DNA of 64,000 nucleotides from Zingiber officinale (lineage: Eukaryota > Streptophyta > Magnoliopsida > Zingiberales > Zingiberaceae): NCBI RefSeq assembly GCF_018446385.1, contig NC_055990.1, positions 22,129,558 through 22,193,557 on the forward strand, read 5' to 3'. Positions 24,575-34,785 of this stretch are shown in pieces; the stretch's first letter is position 1, and every line of letters starts with the position of its first letter. Both the position numbers and the translations under genes were made by a program. The notes under the pieces are model-generated. The model was not told the DNA's origin and did no database searches. It saw only the letters and a list, made by a program, of their open reading frames with translations.

Positions 24575-25093
24575 ATGGCGAATGAGGATAGGATGAACCA
24601 CTATTTGCATCCTGATCACCACTTGGTGCATGTGCACATGGAGTCGGATTTCTTGTGTAGCGGGTGCAAGGTCGAAGGACACGGAGTTCGCTATCGGTGC
24701 CACGAGTGTGACTTCAACCTCCATGAGCACTGTGCCCGCTGCTCCTCCACCATCTCCGTTCGCATGCACTCCGACCATTTGCTCACCTTGTACGTCCTCT
24801 CTGAAGATAACCCTGATCGGGAACGCCGGTGCAATGTTTGCCAGAAAAGCACCGTGGGTATGTGCTATCGATGCGTGCCTTGCGACTTCGCCATGCACCC
24901 ACTATGCACGCTGATTCAACCACATGCAAGCCGTTCGAGACACGGCAGTGACCACGACGGCGTACTAGGTTTTGCTAAAACTTTGGGAAATATTACTCTA
25001 AATGTAGTAGCTGGTGTAATAGGAGTCGAAATTAAGGATGCATTCAATGACGATGAGGATGACGATGATGACGATGACAAACGATCTGAATGA
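24575..25093 (+). CDS. DC1-domain (cysteine/histidine-rich C1) protein with acidic tail
   Basis: Single-exon gene, 172 aa. Two DC1 modules are visible. In module 1, C28xxC31, C42xxC45 and DFNLHEHC (H50, C53) follow HxxHxL-type histidines near residue 15. In module 2, H65/H68, C86xxC89, C100xxC103 and DFAMHPLC (H108, C111). These residues are expected to bind two zinc ions per module. After the modules comes a small-residue and hydrophobic stretch (about 130-153), then a run of Asp/Glu to the end. DC1 proteins are plant-specific, numerous, and linked in some cases to defence and hormone responses; the ligand is unknown. Most family members carry three or more modules, so this is a short member. 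The ATG at 24575 has a good AAATGGC context. The gene lies only 256 bases from the transposon nest. Confidence 0.88.
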   Translation: MANEDRMNHYLHPDHHLVHVHMESDFLCSGCKVEGHGVRYRCHECDFNLHEHCARCSSTISVRMHSDHLLTLYVLSEDNPDRERRCNVCQKSTVGMCYRCVPCDFAMHPLCTLIQPHASRSRHGSDHDGVLGFAKTLGNITLNVVAGVIGVEIKDAFNDDEDDDDDDDKRSE

Positions 25094-25225
25094 TGATGAT
25101 GAATACGACAAACAACCTAGAGAATGATGATGACGATAACATTGATGACAACATGGATAATATATAGTTGGATTGGAAAAATAAGATATATTAAAACATA
25201 GTATGGTTCAAGATATTAGGGATGC

Positions 25226-25350
25226 ATGTATGTATAATTATTATGAATATTCTTAAATGCCGGTGATATTATAATAGCATGGAAGCACACTCATGGATGT
25301 ATGTATGTATAATTATTATGAATACTCTTAAATGCTGATCATATTATAAT
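25226..25350. repeat. Tandem pair with 75-bp period just before the transposon nest
   Basis: The block starting ATGTATGTATAATTATTATG at 25226 recurs at 25301 and both copies run to ATTATAAT with a few differences. It lies in the 3' flank of the DC1 gene. Bases 25094-25225 hold only a GATGAT-rich low-complexity tail. Confidence 0.85.
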
Positions 25351-26245
25351 GATTCGGTGGTAAGGTGACATGCCACGCGGAAGGTTAAAATTAAGACGGT
25401 CAATATCTTCATACCATCGTCTGACCGTACAGCACACTCGTCCGGTCGGATTGAGGGATGGTCGATCCAACGTCATCATAGCTCGGCCTAACACCGAACT
25501 TCCGACGCTCAAAGACTATTGGCAAAGCATGCGCCGAGTGACAGGGCATGTGCCGAGCGGACACCCCGTTCGGTCGAAGATCAGACAACCAGCAGAGCGG
25601 AAGCACGACCAAGTAGGCGATATCCGAGCATGGGGCAGTGGCCGAGCGGTTATCTCGCTGGATCGACCAGCGGAACTGGGACAGTGGGAGTCTGGCCTAG
25701 CGGCTGTGAATAGAACAGCTAGCCTAGACAGGGGAAGTGGCCGAGCGGCCATCCCGCTCAGCCCCAACGTCAACTTCACAAACGGAGGGTGGTCGAGCGG
25801 CCCACTCGCTCGGTCCACTAGCATACAAACAAAGGATCGACCGCTATCCTCTTAGAGACTCGTGTCATTGACAAGCGGCGTGGTTGGTGACATGGTCAGA
25901 CAGAGAATCGTACGACGGAAGCTTCCACTATCCTGTCAGGATATGTTTGGATTATTTAGGTATGACGTCAAAGCTATTTTTTCTGACATGTCTCTTCAGA
26001 AGATGCTTTGAGAAGCGTGCACACATCGAGAAACGTGCACGCGCGCTTACAAGGTCCTATATAAGGAGCCCCAAGCTTCATCGGAGGTATGAAATATTTT
26101 TACTGTAGCTACTGTTACGCTGCTTCTTACTTCGCTCAGCACTGACGTCTTGTGGTTGCAGGTCCACGTCACTCGGAGGTCCGCACAGGGTCAACAGGAG
26201 CGCCACGTACCTAGTGTCCATCGCCTCGACTCTCGGACAGGATCA
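25350..26245 (+). repeat. 5' LTR of Gypsy-1
   Basis: Starts TGATTC and ends GGATCA (TGATCC/GGATCA ends, one mismatch). The related Gypsy-2 LTR has the same ends, which fixes the boundaries. A TATA box TATATAA sits at 26058-26064. The LTR is GC-rich with many CCGAGCGG / CCGCTCGG motifs, in strong contrast with the AT-rich flank to the left. Confidence 0.82.
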
Positions 26246-26267
26246 AATTTGGCGCCGTCTGTGGGAA
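26246..26267 (+). other. Primer binding site region of Gypsy-1
   Basis: TTGGCGCCGTCTGTGGGAA starts three bases after the LTR end, the usual position of a tRNA primer site; the TGGCGCC core is common in Tat-type Gypsy elements. The tRNA species was not determined. Confidence 0.7.
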
Positions 26268-26291
26268 CACACCTGCATCCGAGCCAAGAAG

Positions 26292-28910
26292 ATGGAAGAA
26301 GCTGGACGACTGCACACCGTGACGCTCACTCAAGAGGAGTTTGACGTGCTCATCCAGGCACGAACAACAAAAATAGTAGAGCAGCAGCAGCAAAGAACGC
26401 TAGCTGATCGGCTGGGCCAGCAAGTGACATCGGCTTCAGGAGGCCGAGCGATGCATGAAGACTGACCGAAGTAGCTCTCCATCTGGGGGCAGAACAAAAT
26501 GTCGATTGGTACTCACGGGGAGACTCCACCTGCGCATATTCCATTCCACCGGGCATTGTTTCAAACGCCCTAAGAGATTACTCAGGTCAATCAAGAAAGA
26601 GGCTCTTCTTCAGATGAAGCGCCGTTCGGGACGCAAGAAAAGGTAAAGCGCCCCAAGCTGATTCATCTCACGAGTGGATCAACCGCCAGTTCTCCGAGGC
26701 AATACTGCAAGATCCACTGCCAAGGCACTACGCTCCCTTGGCGATCGGAGAGTACAATTGGTCGATCAACCTGGATGACCACTTGGGAAAGTTCGACAAC
26801 GCTGCTACTCTCCATCAATATACAGATGGAGTGAAGTATCGTGTCTTCCTCACTACGCTCTCCGGCTCGACTCAACATTGGTTTAAAAGGTTGTCGAACG
26901 GATCAATACGAACCTTCAAAGAGTTTCGAACGACATTCTTACACCACTTCGTGAGCAGCATATGCTATCAGAAGACAAGCGTCAATTTGTTCTCCATGAA
27001 GCAGGGCCCCAGGGAGGCCCTCCGAGCACACATCCAGCGCTTCAACCAGGTAGCAATGGATATTCCCTCAGTCTCATCTGAGACCATGATGAATGTGTTC
27101 ACGCAAGGGCTCGTGGATGGGGATTTCTTCTGGCCACTCATCAGAAAGCCGCCCCGAGACTATGACCATATGCTGAAGAAGGCCAACGAATATATAAACG
27201 TGGAAGAAGCCCAAGCGGTGAAAAGGAAAGAAACGCTAGCCGAACCATCGGTGTCAACCGAAAGAAGGCTGTCGATCAGCCATCAGCCGCCAAGAGGACC
27301 CTGAGCCGAGGGAGCACGACCACACTAGGAGGTAAGGTCACACGCCGTCCAATATGTGGCCTCCATACAGCCAAAACCAAAAGGAAAGGTATGGACGGTC
27401 ATGTTCTGTTTCTTCCACCAGTCAGCAACCCATAACACCCGCGATTGTCGCGGATTTGCCGCGGCAGCCCAACCGGCGCCCAAGAGCTATCGCCGCCGAT
27501 CTCCCTCTCCCGATCGACGGCATGGACATCGAGCAGCCGAACGACGGGATGATGGGCGAAGATCGCCACAACAACATCAACAGAGGCAAAGTGCCAACCC
27601 GACCCGAGCCTCCCGCGAACAACATCATCAGTCCACACGGGAAGAGGAGAACCGGAGCAATGCCGCATGGGGGGAGATAAACATCATCATTGGCGGACCA
27701 ACCAGCGGTGACTCCAACCGAGCCAAAAAGTCATATGCATGGCGGCTAGAGATTCACGTTGTCGGCTGCAGCAGGGAGCAGGCGAGCGGGCCCGAAATCA
27801 GCTTCGGACCCAAAGATCTCAAGGGAGTTGAAGTTCCTCATGATGACACCCTCATCATCCGAGCGGTAATTGTCAACTACACAATTCACTAAATCTTCGT
27901 TGACACAGGCAGCTCGGTGAATATAATTTTCAAAAAGGCGTTTGACTAACTCCAAATAGATCGAAGCAAACTGTTGCCTATGACAACCCCGCTATACGGG
28001 TTCACTGACAACAAAGTTTTGCCAATCGGCCAGACCAGGTTGGCCATATCGCTCGGAGAGGAGTCACTCAGAAGGATGAGGACCGTAAACTTCATCGTCG
28101 TAGATGCTCCCTCGGGATACAACGTCATCCTGGGCCGACTGACTCTCAATGAGTTTCGAGCGATAGTCTCCACCTACTGCTAGAAGATCAAGTTCTCAGT
28201 AGAAGACCGGGTGGGAGAAGTCAAAGGGAACCAGTTGGCCGCTCGTCGTTGCTATGTCGAGATGGTCAAGACCGAGGCGAAGTCTGCTTGAAAAACACCC
28301 CAGCTGGAGGTAAGCACCATAACCGAAAAGACCCCTACTTTGGTTTACAAAGAGAAGGAGGAGGTACAGATCCACCTGAGCTGAGCGGAAGCTACTACCT
28401 TCATAGCTGCTGATCTGGAAGCCGAGCAGAAAGCCAAGTTGATCACATGTCTCCAGCAGAACCACGATGTCTTCGCGTGGTCGCCACACGCGCGAGTTGC
28501 CCGGGATTTCACCGATCACACTGCATGAACTTCACGTCAGACCAGACGTTTGGCCAATGAAGTAAAGGAAAAGGGATTTCAGCGCCGAACAGAATCTGAT
28601 CATCTGGGCGGAAATTGAGAAGTTGTTGGAGGGCGGCCACATTCGGGAGGTTCAATTCCCGAGCTGACTTGCTAATGTAGTGTTGGTCTCTAAATCAGGT
28701 AATAAGTGGCGGGTCTGCATCGACTTCAGAGATCTAAACAAGGCATGCTCAAAGGACTTCTACCCCTTGTCCCGAATTGACCAGATGGTAGACTCCACTA
28801 CCGGGTGCGAGTTGATATGCATACTGGACGCGTACCAGGGGTATCATCAAGTACCGCTCGCTCGGGAAGATCAGGAGAAGGTCAGTTTCATCACAGCTGA
28901 TGGAACCTAC
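26292..28910 (+). pseudogene. Gypsy-1 gag, protease and N-terminal half of reverse transcriptase (decayed)
   Basis: The ATG at 26292 opens a gag start matching Gypsy-2 (EEAGRLHTVTLTQEEFD). A stop at 26463 and several frameshifts follow. Gag core with FLHHF..FSMKQGP is at about 26738-27300. The gag zinc-knuckle-like motif CFFHQSATHNTRDC is near 27400. Protease VDTGSSVNIIF is near 27898 after a stop. RT starts with KWRVCIDFRDLNKACSKDFYPL near 28700 and breaks after DGTY at 28910, where Copia-A is inserted. Nucleotide identity with Gypsy-2 is high throughout. Confidence 0.85.
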
Positions 28911-29798
28911 TGTTGGAACCCCAAGGTGTTTTGATATGATCAAACAAGTTAAGTTAGGTCTTGCTTTGTTTAACCCTTGTGTCTAAGTGTGCAGGAGCTT
29001 AGGAACACAGGAAGTCGAGTGGAAGACGCGGCTAACGAGAAGGACGGCACGGGGAGAGAGTCGACGGGCTCGGTGCGTCCGAGGGACGAGGTGACCGCGG
29101 AAGAGTACACCGGTGGACGAGAAGAACATGTGCAGTGTTCGAGGGACGAGAAACCGGGAAGGAAGGCTGCTCGAGGAAAAGGCCGGAACTTGGGTTCGGG
29201 TGAGCCCTATTCCGGATGGCCGAGATCACCCAAGCTAGCGGAGCCGGAGTGAACAAGACCCGGACCGAGACGAGCTGAACCGGAGATGAAAAAGTCAACG
29301 TTGTTGATTTTGGGCTCCGGGGCGCCCGGAGCAGTCCGGGGCGCCCGGAACCCTTCCGGGTGCCCAAACCTGGATTTTGACCAGGATCGCGCCAAACGCG
29401 ATCTGATCGTTGGGGGATAAAATTTTATCCCCCTAGGGTGTCCGGAACCCATTCGGGACGCCCCGACTAGTGCTATAAATATAGCACTGATCTGCACAGT
29501 CAAATCAACGAACTTGTAATTCATTTCTTTCTGTGCTTTCTATTCTTTTACTGTCAACGCTGTAAGAGGATACTCCGCCCATAGGAGAATCAGATAGTGC
29601 GCCATCTTTTCCTTGGATTAGCAATCCTCTGATTGCAAACCAAGTAAACCCTCTTGTGTCTGATCTTTTAATTTAGTCTCTTCTATTTTTTATTACAAGT
29701 GTCTGTTAATTAGTTGAATATCCGAGAAAGGTTTTTGATTTAAGTTTTTGTAGGGCAATTCACCCCTCCCCTCTTACCGGCCTCCAAAGGGACCAACA
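28911..29798 (+). repeat. 5' LTR of Copia-A
   Basis: 888 bp, nearly identical to 42216-43109. A TATA box (TATAAATA, 29474-29481) sits in the middle of an inverted repeat with 9-bp arms (29469-29488). Upstream are repeated GGGGCGCCCGG palindromes (about 29315-29350). Confidence 0.93.
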
Positions 29799-29853
29799 AG
29801 TGGTATCAGAGCAAGGCGCTTCAAGAGGATTAACTGTCGATCGAAGCAGCAAG

Positions 29854-30135
29854 ATGGCCAGACCAAGCATTGTTCCACCAAAATTCGAGGGGGACTTCGC
29901 AGACTGGAAGCGACGTATGGAGGTATTCCTAAGAACTGATTTTGAAATTCGGTTTATTATGAAGTATGGTTTTGTAGCTCCGATGAATCAAGATAGAGAA
30001 GAAAAAGAAGAAAGTCATTGGACAAAGAAGGAGCAGAATGAGTCTGTAGCGAACAGCCGTGCAGAATATCATCTGCTGAGCGTGTTACCACCTCAAGAGG
30101 TCAACCGTATCAGAAGCTATTCATCTGCTAAAGAA
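29854..30135 (+). pseudogene. Copia-A gag, N-terminal part
   Basis: Begins MARPSIVPPKFEGDFADWK and continues to SSAKE, where Copia-B interrupts it. The PKFEGDF.DWKRRMEVFL block is typical of SIRE-type gag. The frame resumes at 40216 with LWEKFLELHEGTSEAK. Confidence 0.85.
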
Positions 30136-31380
30136 TGTTGGTGCGGGAAGCATCCGACGATCGAACTTGTGTTTTGATAATGACAAAGGATTCAAAGTTA
30201 AGGTGTTTTGTTTTCTAACAAGTCTACTTGAGGATTTCAGGAAAGTCCTAGCTGCAGTTAGGCAAAGGGAAAAACCCTAGGGAGTGGTAACTCTAGCTCA
30301 TAGGGGGTGGTAACCCTATGCGGAAAGTCTTGGTAGGTCGATGTCTTCAGGCAAAAGTCCTAGGGGGTGGTAACCCTAGGTGGAAAGTCCTGGTGTCGCG
30401 AACCAGGTGAAAGACTGGACTGGCCGGGAAGCGGATGTCCAGCAGAAAGTCCGGAAGCATCGAGTGCTGAGCAAAAGTCCAGTCGATCTGGAGGATCGAC
30501 TGGCAACAGGTAAATCTCCTGAGTGGAGTAGGCGAAGACGCGTTCCCCGTAGAGGGAACAATAGGCGTCGGGTCGACCTAGGGTTTCCGGTCGGAAATCC
30601 GAAGTCAGATCCGGATAGTCCAGAGACTGTCGAACTTTCATTCATATTTATGATATTATGTGTGCTAACTTTGTCTTGTAGGATATGTGTGTAGTTTGTA
30701 GACTAACACATTGTGCAGGGACAAAAGAGCAACATTAGCCTCAGATGAACAGTGTCCGAGGCGCCTCCATGGAGCTTGGAGGCGCCTCGGGTGCGAAGGT
30801 GAGCTGGCTGTGCGCTGGAGTTGGAGGCGCCTTAAAGGGCAGTAAAGGCGCCTTGGACCGCAGCATGGAGGCGCCTTGAAGGCGCCTTCAGAGGGATAAT
30901 GCGCGACTTGATCAGCGCTTATCGACGCATGCAACCCGGGGCTTGGAGGCGCCTCGGACAGCCTTGGAGGCGCCTCCAGCACCCTTTATAAGCAGTGTTC
31001 GAGCACCTCTTCAAGCACAACTCTCTCTGAATAATCTCTTGCTACGTGCTGCGAACCTGACGATCCAGAAGTGCTGCGACGCGATACTAACGACCCGGAA
31101 CTACACTTCTCCATCTTTAGTTGTCGGTATAAAGTTTATGAGTTGCAAATTCCTATACTTGTACAAATTATCGTGCTTATAGTTATTGCCCACCGAAAGC
31201 GATCAAGGATCGCGGGCCTTCGAGTAGGAGTCGATCTAGGCTCCGAACGAAGTAAATAGTTTGCCTCTTTGTGTGATTGTTTTTATTTCCGCTGCATTTA
31301 CTTGAACGGTTTTACGATTCCGAAAAACGAAATAGCCGCGAGCGCTATTCACCCCCCCTCTAGCGCGTCTCGATCCAACA
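30136..31380 (+). repeat. 5' LTR of Copia-B
   Basis: 1245 bp; the partner at 38952-40210 is 1259 bp and differs by few substitutions and a short extra GCATGAAGGC-type unit. Contains a cluster of GGAGGCGCCT palindromes (about 30755-30985) followed by TTTATAAG (30986-30993) as likely TATA box. Confidence 0.95.
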
Positions 31381-31624
31381 ATTGGTATCAGAGCGGGGTT
31401 GTTTTGAATTTGTGCAACCACCATTCAAAACGTTTTTTTTCGTGGTATTTTGTTTCGGAGTCAATTAGAAATTAGCTAATTAGCTAAAGTTCTAATTTTT
31501 TTTTAATCAGTGTTGCTCAAAGTTGGTCAATACCACTTGAGCTCGTTATTTTTTCCTCCCGCACTACTAATCCGAGACACAGTCTTGGAATAGATCTTTT
31601 TGTTTTTGCTCATCTAGGTCTAAA

Positions 31625-33283
31625 ATGACTCAACGAGAAGGATATAGCACTGTTCGTCCCCCACTATTTTCCGAAGAAGACTTCGGATACTGAAAGGGGC
31701 GAATGGAGATATATCTGAAGATCCAATTCAACACCTGGATGATAGTCAAGACAGGACTTCAACTACCAACTGATACAGACGGTAAGCCTACATCCTGTGA
31801 GAACTGGGAACCAGCCTTCATCAAAAAGGTGGAAGCTGACGCCAAAGCTACCTGCACCATCCAGTGCGGTCTTACCAAGGAGGAACTCAACAGAGTCGGT
31901 CCCTTTTCAAGCGCAAAGGAACTCTGGGAGAAACTAATCGAACTTCACGAGGGCACCTCGGAAACCAAGGTAAGTAAGCATGATTTATTATTTAATAAAT
32001 TATATAATTTAAAAATGCAGGAAGGTGAGACGGCGAGCCAGCTGCACGCACGCATCCAGGACATTCTTAACTCTCTTCATGCAATTGGACAGAAAGTGGA
32101 AAATCGGGACGTCATAAGGTATGCATTAAATTCGTTTCTAAGGAGTACATTGTGGGCATCAATGGTAGATGCCTACAAGGTCTCCAAAGACTTATCTTCT
32201 TTAAAGTTAGACGAGTTATTTTCTGAATTTGAACTTCATGAACAAACTAATGCACAGTCATCCGAGAAGGGTATTGCTTTGGTTGCAGGTACGAGTTGAA
32301 CACGGGAATCAAGAGTACGGCGAAAAATTTAATTGGAATCAGAAGACGAATCCGACTCAGAAGATTCAGAGGATGAACTGACCAGCGAACTTGTGAACCT
32401 TGTGAAGAAGCTCTACAAGAAGAAGAAGGGCTTCAACAAGAAAGATCTGAAGAAGGCAGTTCAGTCCAGGGAGGCCCAACCGAACTCAAAGGTAAAATTC
32501 GAAGTCACTTGTTACGGGTGCAACCAGAAGGGGCATATCAAAGCCAACTGTCCCAACCAAAAGGAGGCCAAAAAGCAAAGAAGAAAGAAGGTCCTGAAAG
32601 CAACCTGGGACGAATCTTCTTCAGAGGACGACAACGATGAACTTGATCAAACAAGTCTACTCGCACTGATGGCCCGGGACCAGATCATCGAGAGCGAGTC
32701 AGAAGCCGAGTCTGAGCAAAGCCACGGATCCGCATCCGTTTCAGAAGGGTCAGACTCCAATGTAAGTATTCCAAGGCTTAATAATTTAGTTAATTACTTA
32801 CTTCGCAAACTAGCTAAATCAAACCTTAGGATTAAATCACTTCTAAAGGAAGTAGCCGTCCTTAAAGAAGTGACAAACACTAATTCTTTACCTAATCAAG
32901 TTCAAACTGGAAACTCTACTCAAGTTCAAAAACTTGAGGAAGAAAACTCTAGTTTGAAAAATTAGGTAAAAGACTTAAAAAATATGTTAGAATGGTTTTC
33001 TCTGGGATCCAAGAATCTGGACCTAATTCTTGGAACTCAAAGAGCCGTCTACAACAGAACTGGGCTAGGATATAAAAGTAAAAAGAAATATAGATCTTAT
33101 TTGTCCTTAATAAACAAACAAGGTAGTAAATTAGTCCAAGCATGGGTCCCCAAGTCCAAATTGATAAATCAAGTTGGACTTGGCCAATACTGGGTTCCGA
33201 AAGATCAAATATACTACCTTGATAGACCATATCGAGGCTATGATCCAGGGAGAGCTAAAAGAAAAACGATCTTAAAAATTTAA
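31625..33283 (+). pseudogene. Copia-B gag polyprotein
   Basis: One frame of about 553 codons beginning MTQREGYSTVRPPLFSEED and broken by in-frame stops at 31691 (TGA where the family has Trp), 32297, 32330 and 32963. Capsid-like block EELNRVGPFSSAKELWEKL; zinc knuckle CYGCNQKGHIKANC (about 32512-32553) has the CX2CX4HX4C pattern; coiled-coil segment after it; AWVPKSKLINQ near the end. No frameshift is present, so only point changes separate it from an open frame. Confidence 0.85.
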
Positions 33284-33925
33284 AATTTCAAAATTCAAAA
33301 TCAAATAAAAATTTGAAATTAAATCAAAAATTTCGAAATTAAATTCTAAATTCAAAATTCAAAATCAAAAATTCGAAATTAAATTTTAAATAAAAAATTC
33401 AAAATCAAAAATTCGAAATTAAATTCTAAATTAAATAAAATAAAAATTTGAAATTAAATCAAAAATTCGAAATTAAATTCTAAATTCAAAATTAAAAATT
33501 CGAACTTAAAATTCGAAATTCTAAATTCAAAAATAGATGGTGGATCCAAACTAGCTGGCACCTCCAACTGAACTACCCGACAGGGTAACTGAACCTAATT
33601 TATCCGAAATGGGTAAAACAAGAGTAGATTACCCGGCAGGGTAATTAAGGTTAGTTTTTTTTAAAAAAAAAGGCTGAGTTTAACTTGAACCACAGTACCG
33701 GTGAAGTTTTTGGATGATAGTACGTTAGGGAAACTTGGGCATCGCATGTCTAGGAAGATATGACTTCGACCTGGTGCATTTGGCCAAGTGGAATTGACCG
33801 AAGCTACCCTTAAATGGATCCTAACAAGTTAGACCAAGGATTAGTATTAAATTCAATGGGTAGGACTATTTGGAAAACCGCGAAGGCATGGTTACTTTAA
33901 TGAGCTCCGAGTGACTCACCATAGC
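33284..33925 (+). other. Copia-B spacer between gag and pol
   Basis: Positions 33284-33535 are simple-sequence DNA made of AAATTCAAAAT / AAATTCGAAATT units. Then comes a conserved block (33540-33910) with two ACCCGRCAGGGTAA motifs, whose reverse complement reappears in Copia-C at about 58780-59100. No open frame. Confidence 0.7.
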
Positions 33926-34500
33926 TAGGGATGGCAATGGGGCGGGGCGGGGGCGGGTTTGCCATTCCCATCCCCGCCCCGTTTTTATTTTTTCGGGTTC
34001 GGGGATTCCCCGAACCCGAACCCACGGGTTCGGGGATTCCCCATCCCCGCCCCATCTCCATACTCTATCGGCAGCAACAATGTCAACCTGGAGATAATTT
34101 TTGTATGTCTCAAAGAAAAGGTAAGGCTCAAACAATGCATTCCAGCTAGTCTTATTCAGCTCGATTTCCTGCAAGGATGGCAAACAGGGAAATACAGAAG
34201 ACATGATTCCGAATAATAGCTCAGGTAAATCATGAAATACATACAGACCTCACAGATCTTGTTGCCTATTTGAAGCCAATAGATTAATGTTAACACTATT
34301 ATTAATATTTTTTTTAAAAAAAATCATATTATTATTTATTAATAATAATAATAATAATATTCAGGGTGGGTTCGGGGATGGGGATAGTATTCCCATACCC
34401 GCCCCAAACCCGTCCCATCCCCGAAAAATCGGGGATCCCCATCCCCATTTCGGGTTTTCCCCGCGGGGCCCCAAACCCGCGGGGAAAATTGCCATCCCTA
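33926..34500. mobile_element. Non-autonomous hAT element carrying a host gene fragment
   Basis: 575 bp with terminal inverted repeats TAGGGATGGCAAT / ATTGCCATCCCTA and a perfect 8-bp target duplication ACCATAGC (33918-33925 and 34501-34508), the hAT hallmark. Both ends carry long GGGGCGGG- and CCCGAACCC-rich subterminal regions. There is no transposase. The centre has a fragment of a poly(A) polymerase gene. It is inserted in the gag-pol spacer of Copia-B, so it is among the youngest insertions here. Confidence 0.95.
34066..34168 (-). pseudogene. Captured poly(A) polymerase gene fragment inside the hAT element
   Basis: On the minus strand, an exon starting at 34168 right after an intron end (CTTGCAG) reads EIELNKTSWNALFEPYLFF followed by ETYKNYLQVDIVAAD. 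This is the conserved segment of plant nuclear poly(A) polymerases between the central and RNA-binding domains. The piece upstream (34169-34215) looks like retained intron, so capture was at DNA level. After VAAD the similarity stops. Recognition is from memory of the family, not from a search. Confidence 0.7.
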
Positions 34501-34785
34501 ACCATAGCCCAGAAGTTTATCCAAAGAATGCTTACTTGTTGAACCCAAAGCTAAACCTGAATCTAACACAAAGTTAAACCAGACCCTTAATTTTACAATA
34601 ATTCATCTCACAACAATTATAGGATTCCCTGATTGACAATCTAGATCAGGTGAGATGACTAAGAAATTAAAATTAAATTAATTACCTTTATTTCAAAATT
34701 ATTTCAAATACAAGGAGTCTACTTCAATTACGCTATCTTTAAATCCATTAAAAAGAAACCAATTCAACTACTTCATGTGTAGGAA

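Noticed and set aside
30360-30982. Several frames inside the Copia-B LTR, repeated near 39175-39807
   Set aside because: They lie in LTR sequence present twice and are open because of GC-rich palindromes.
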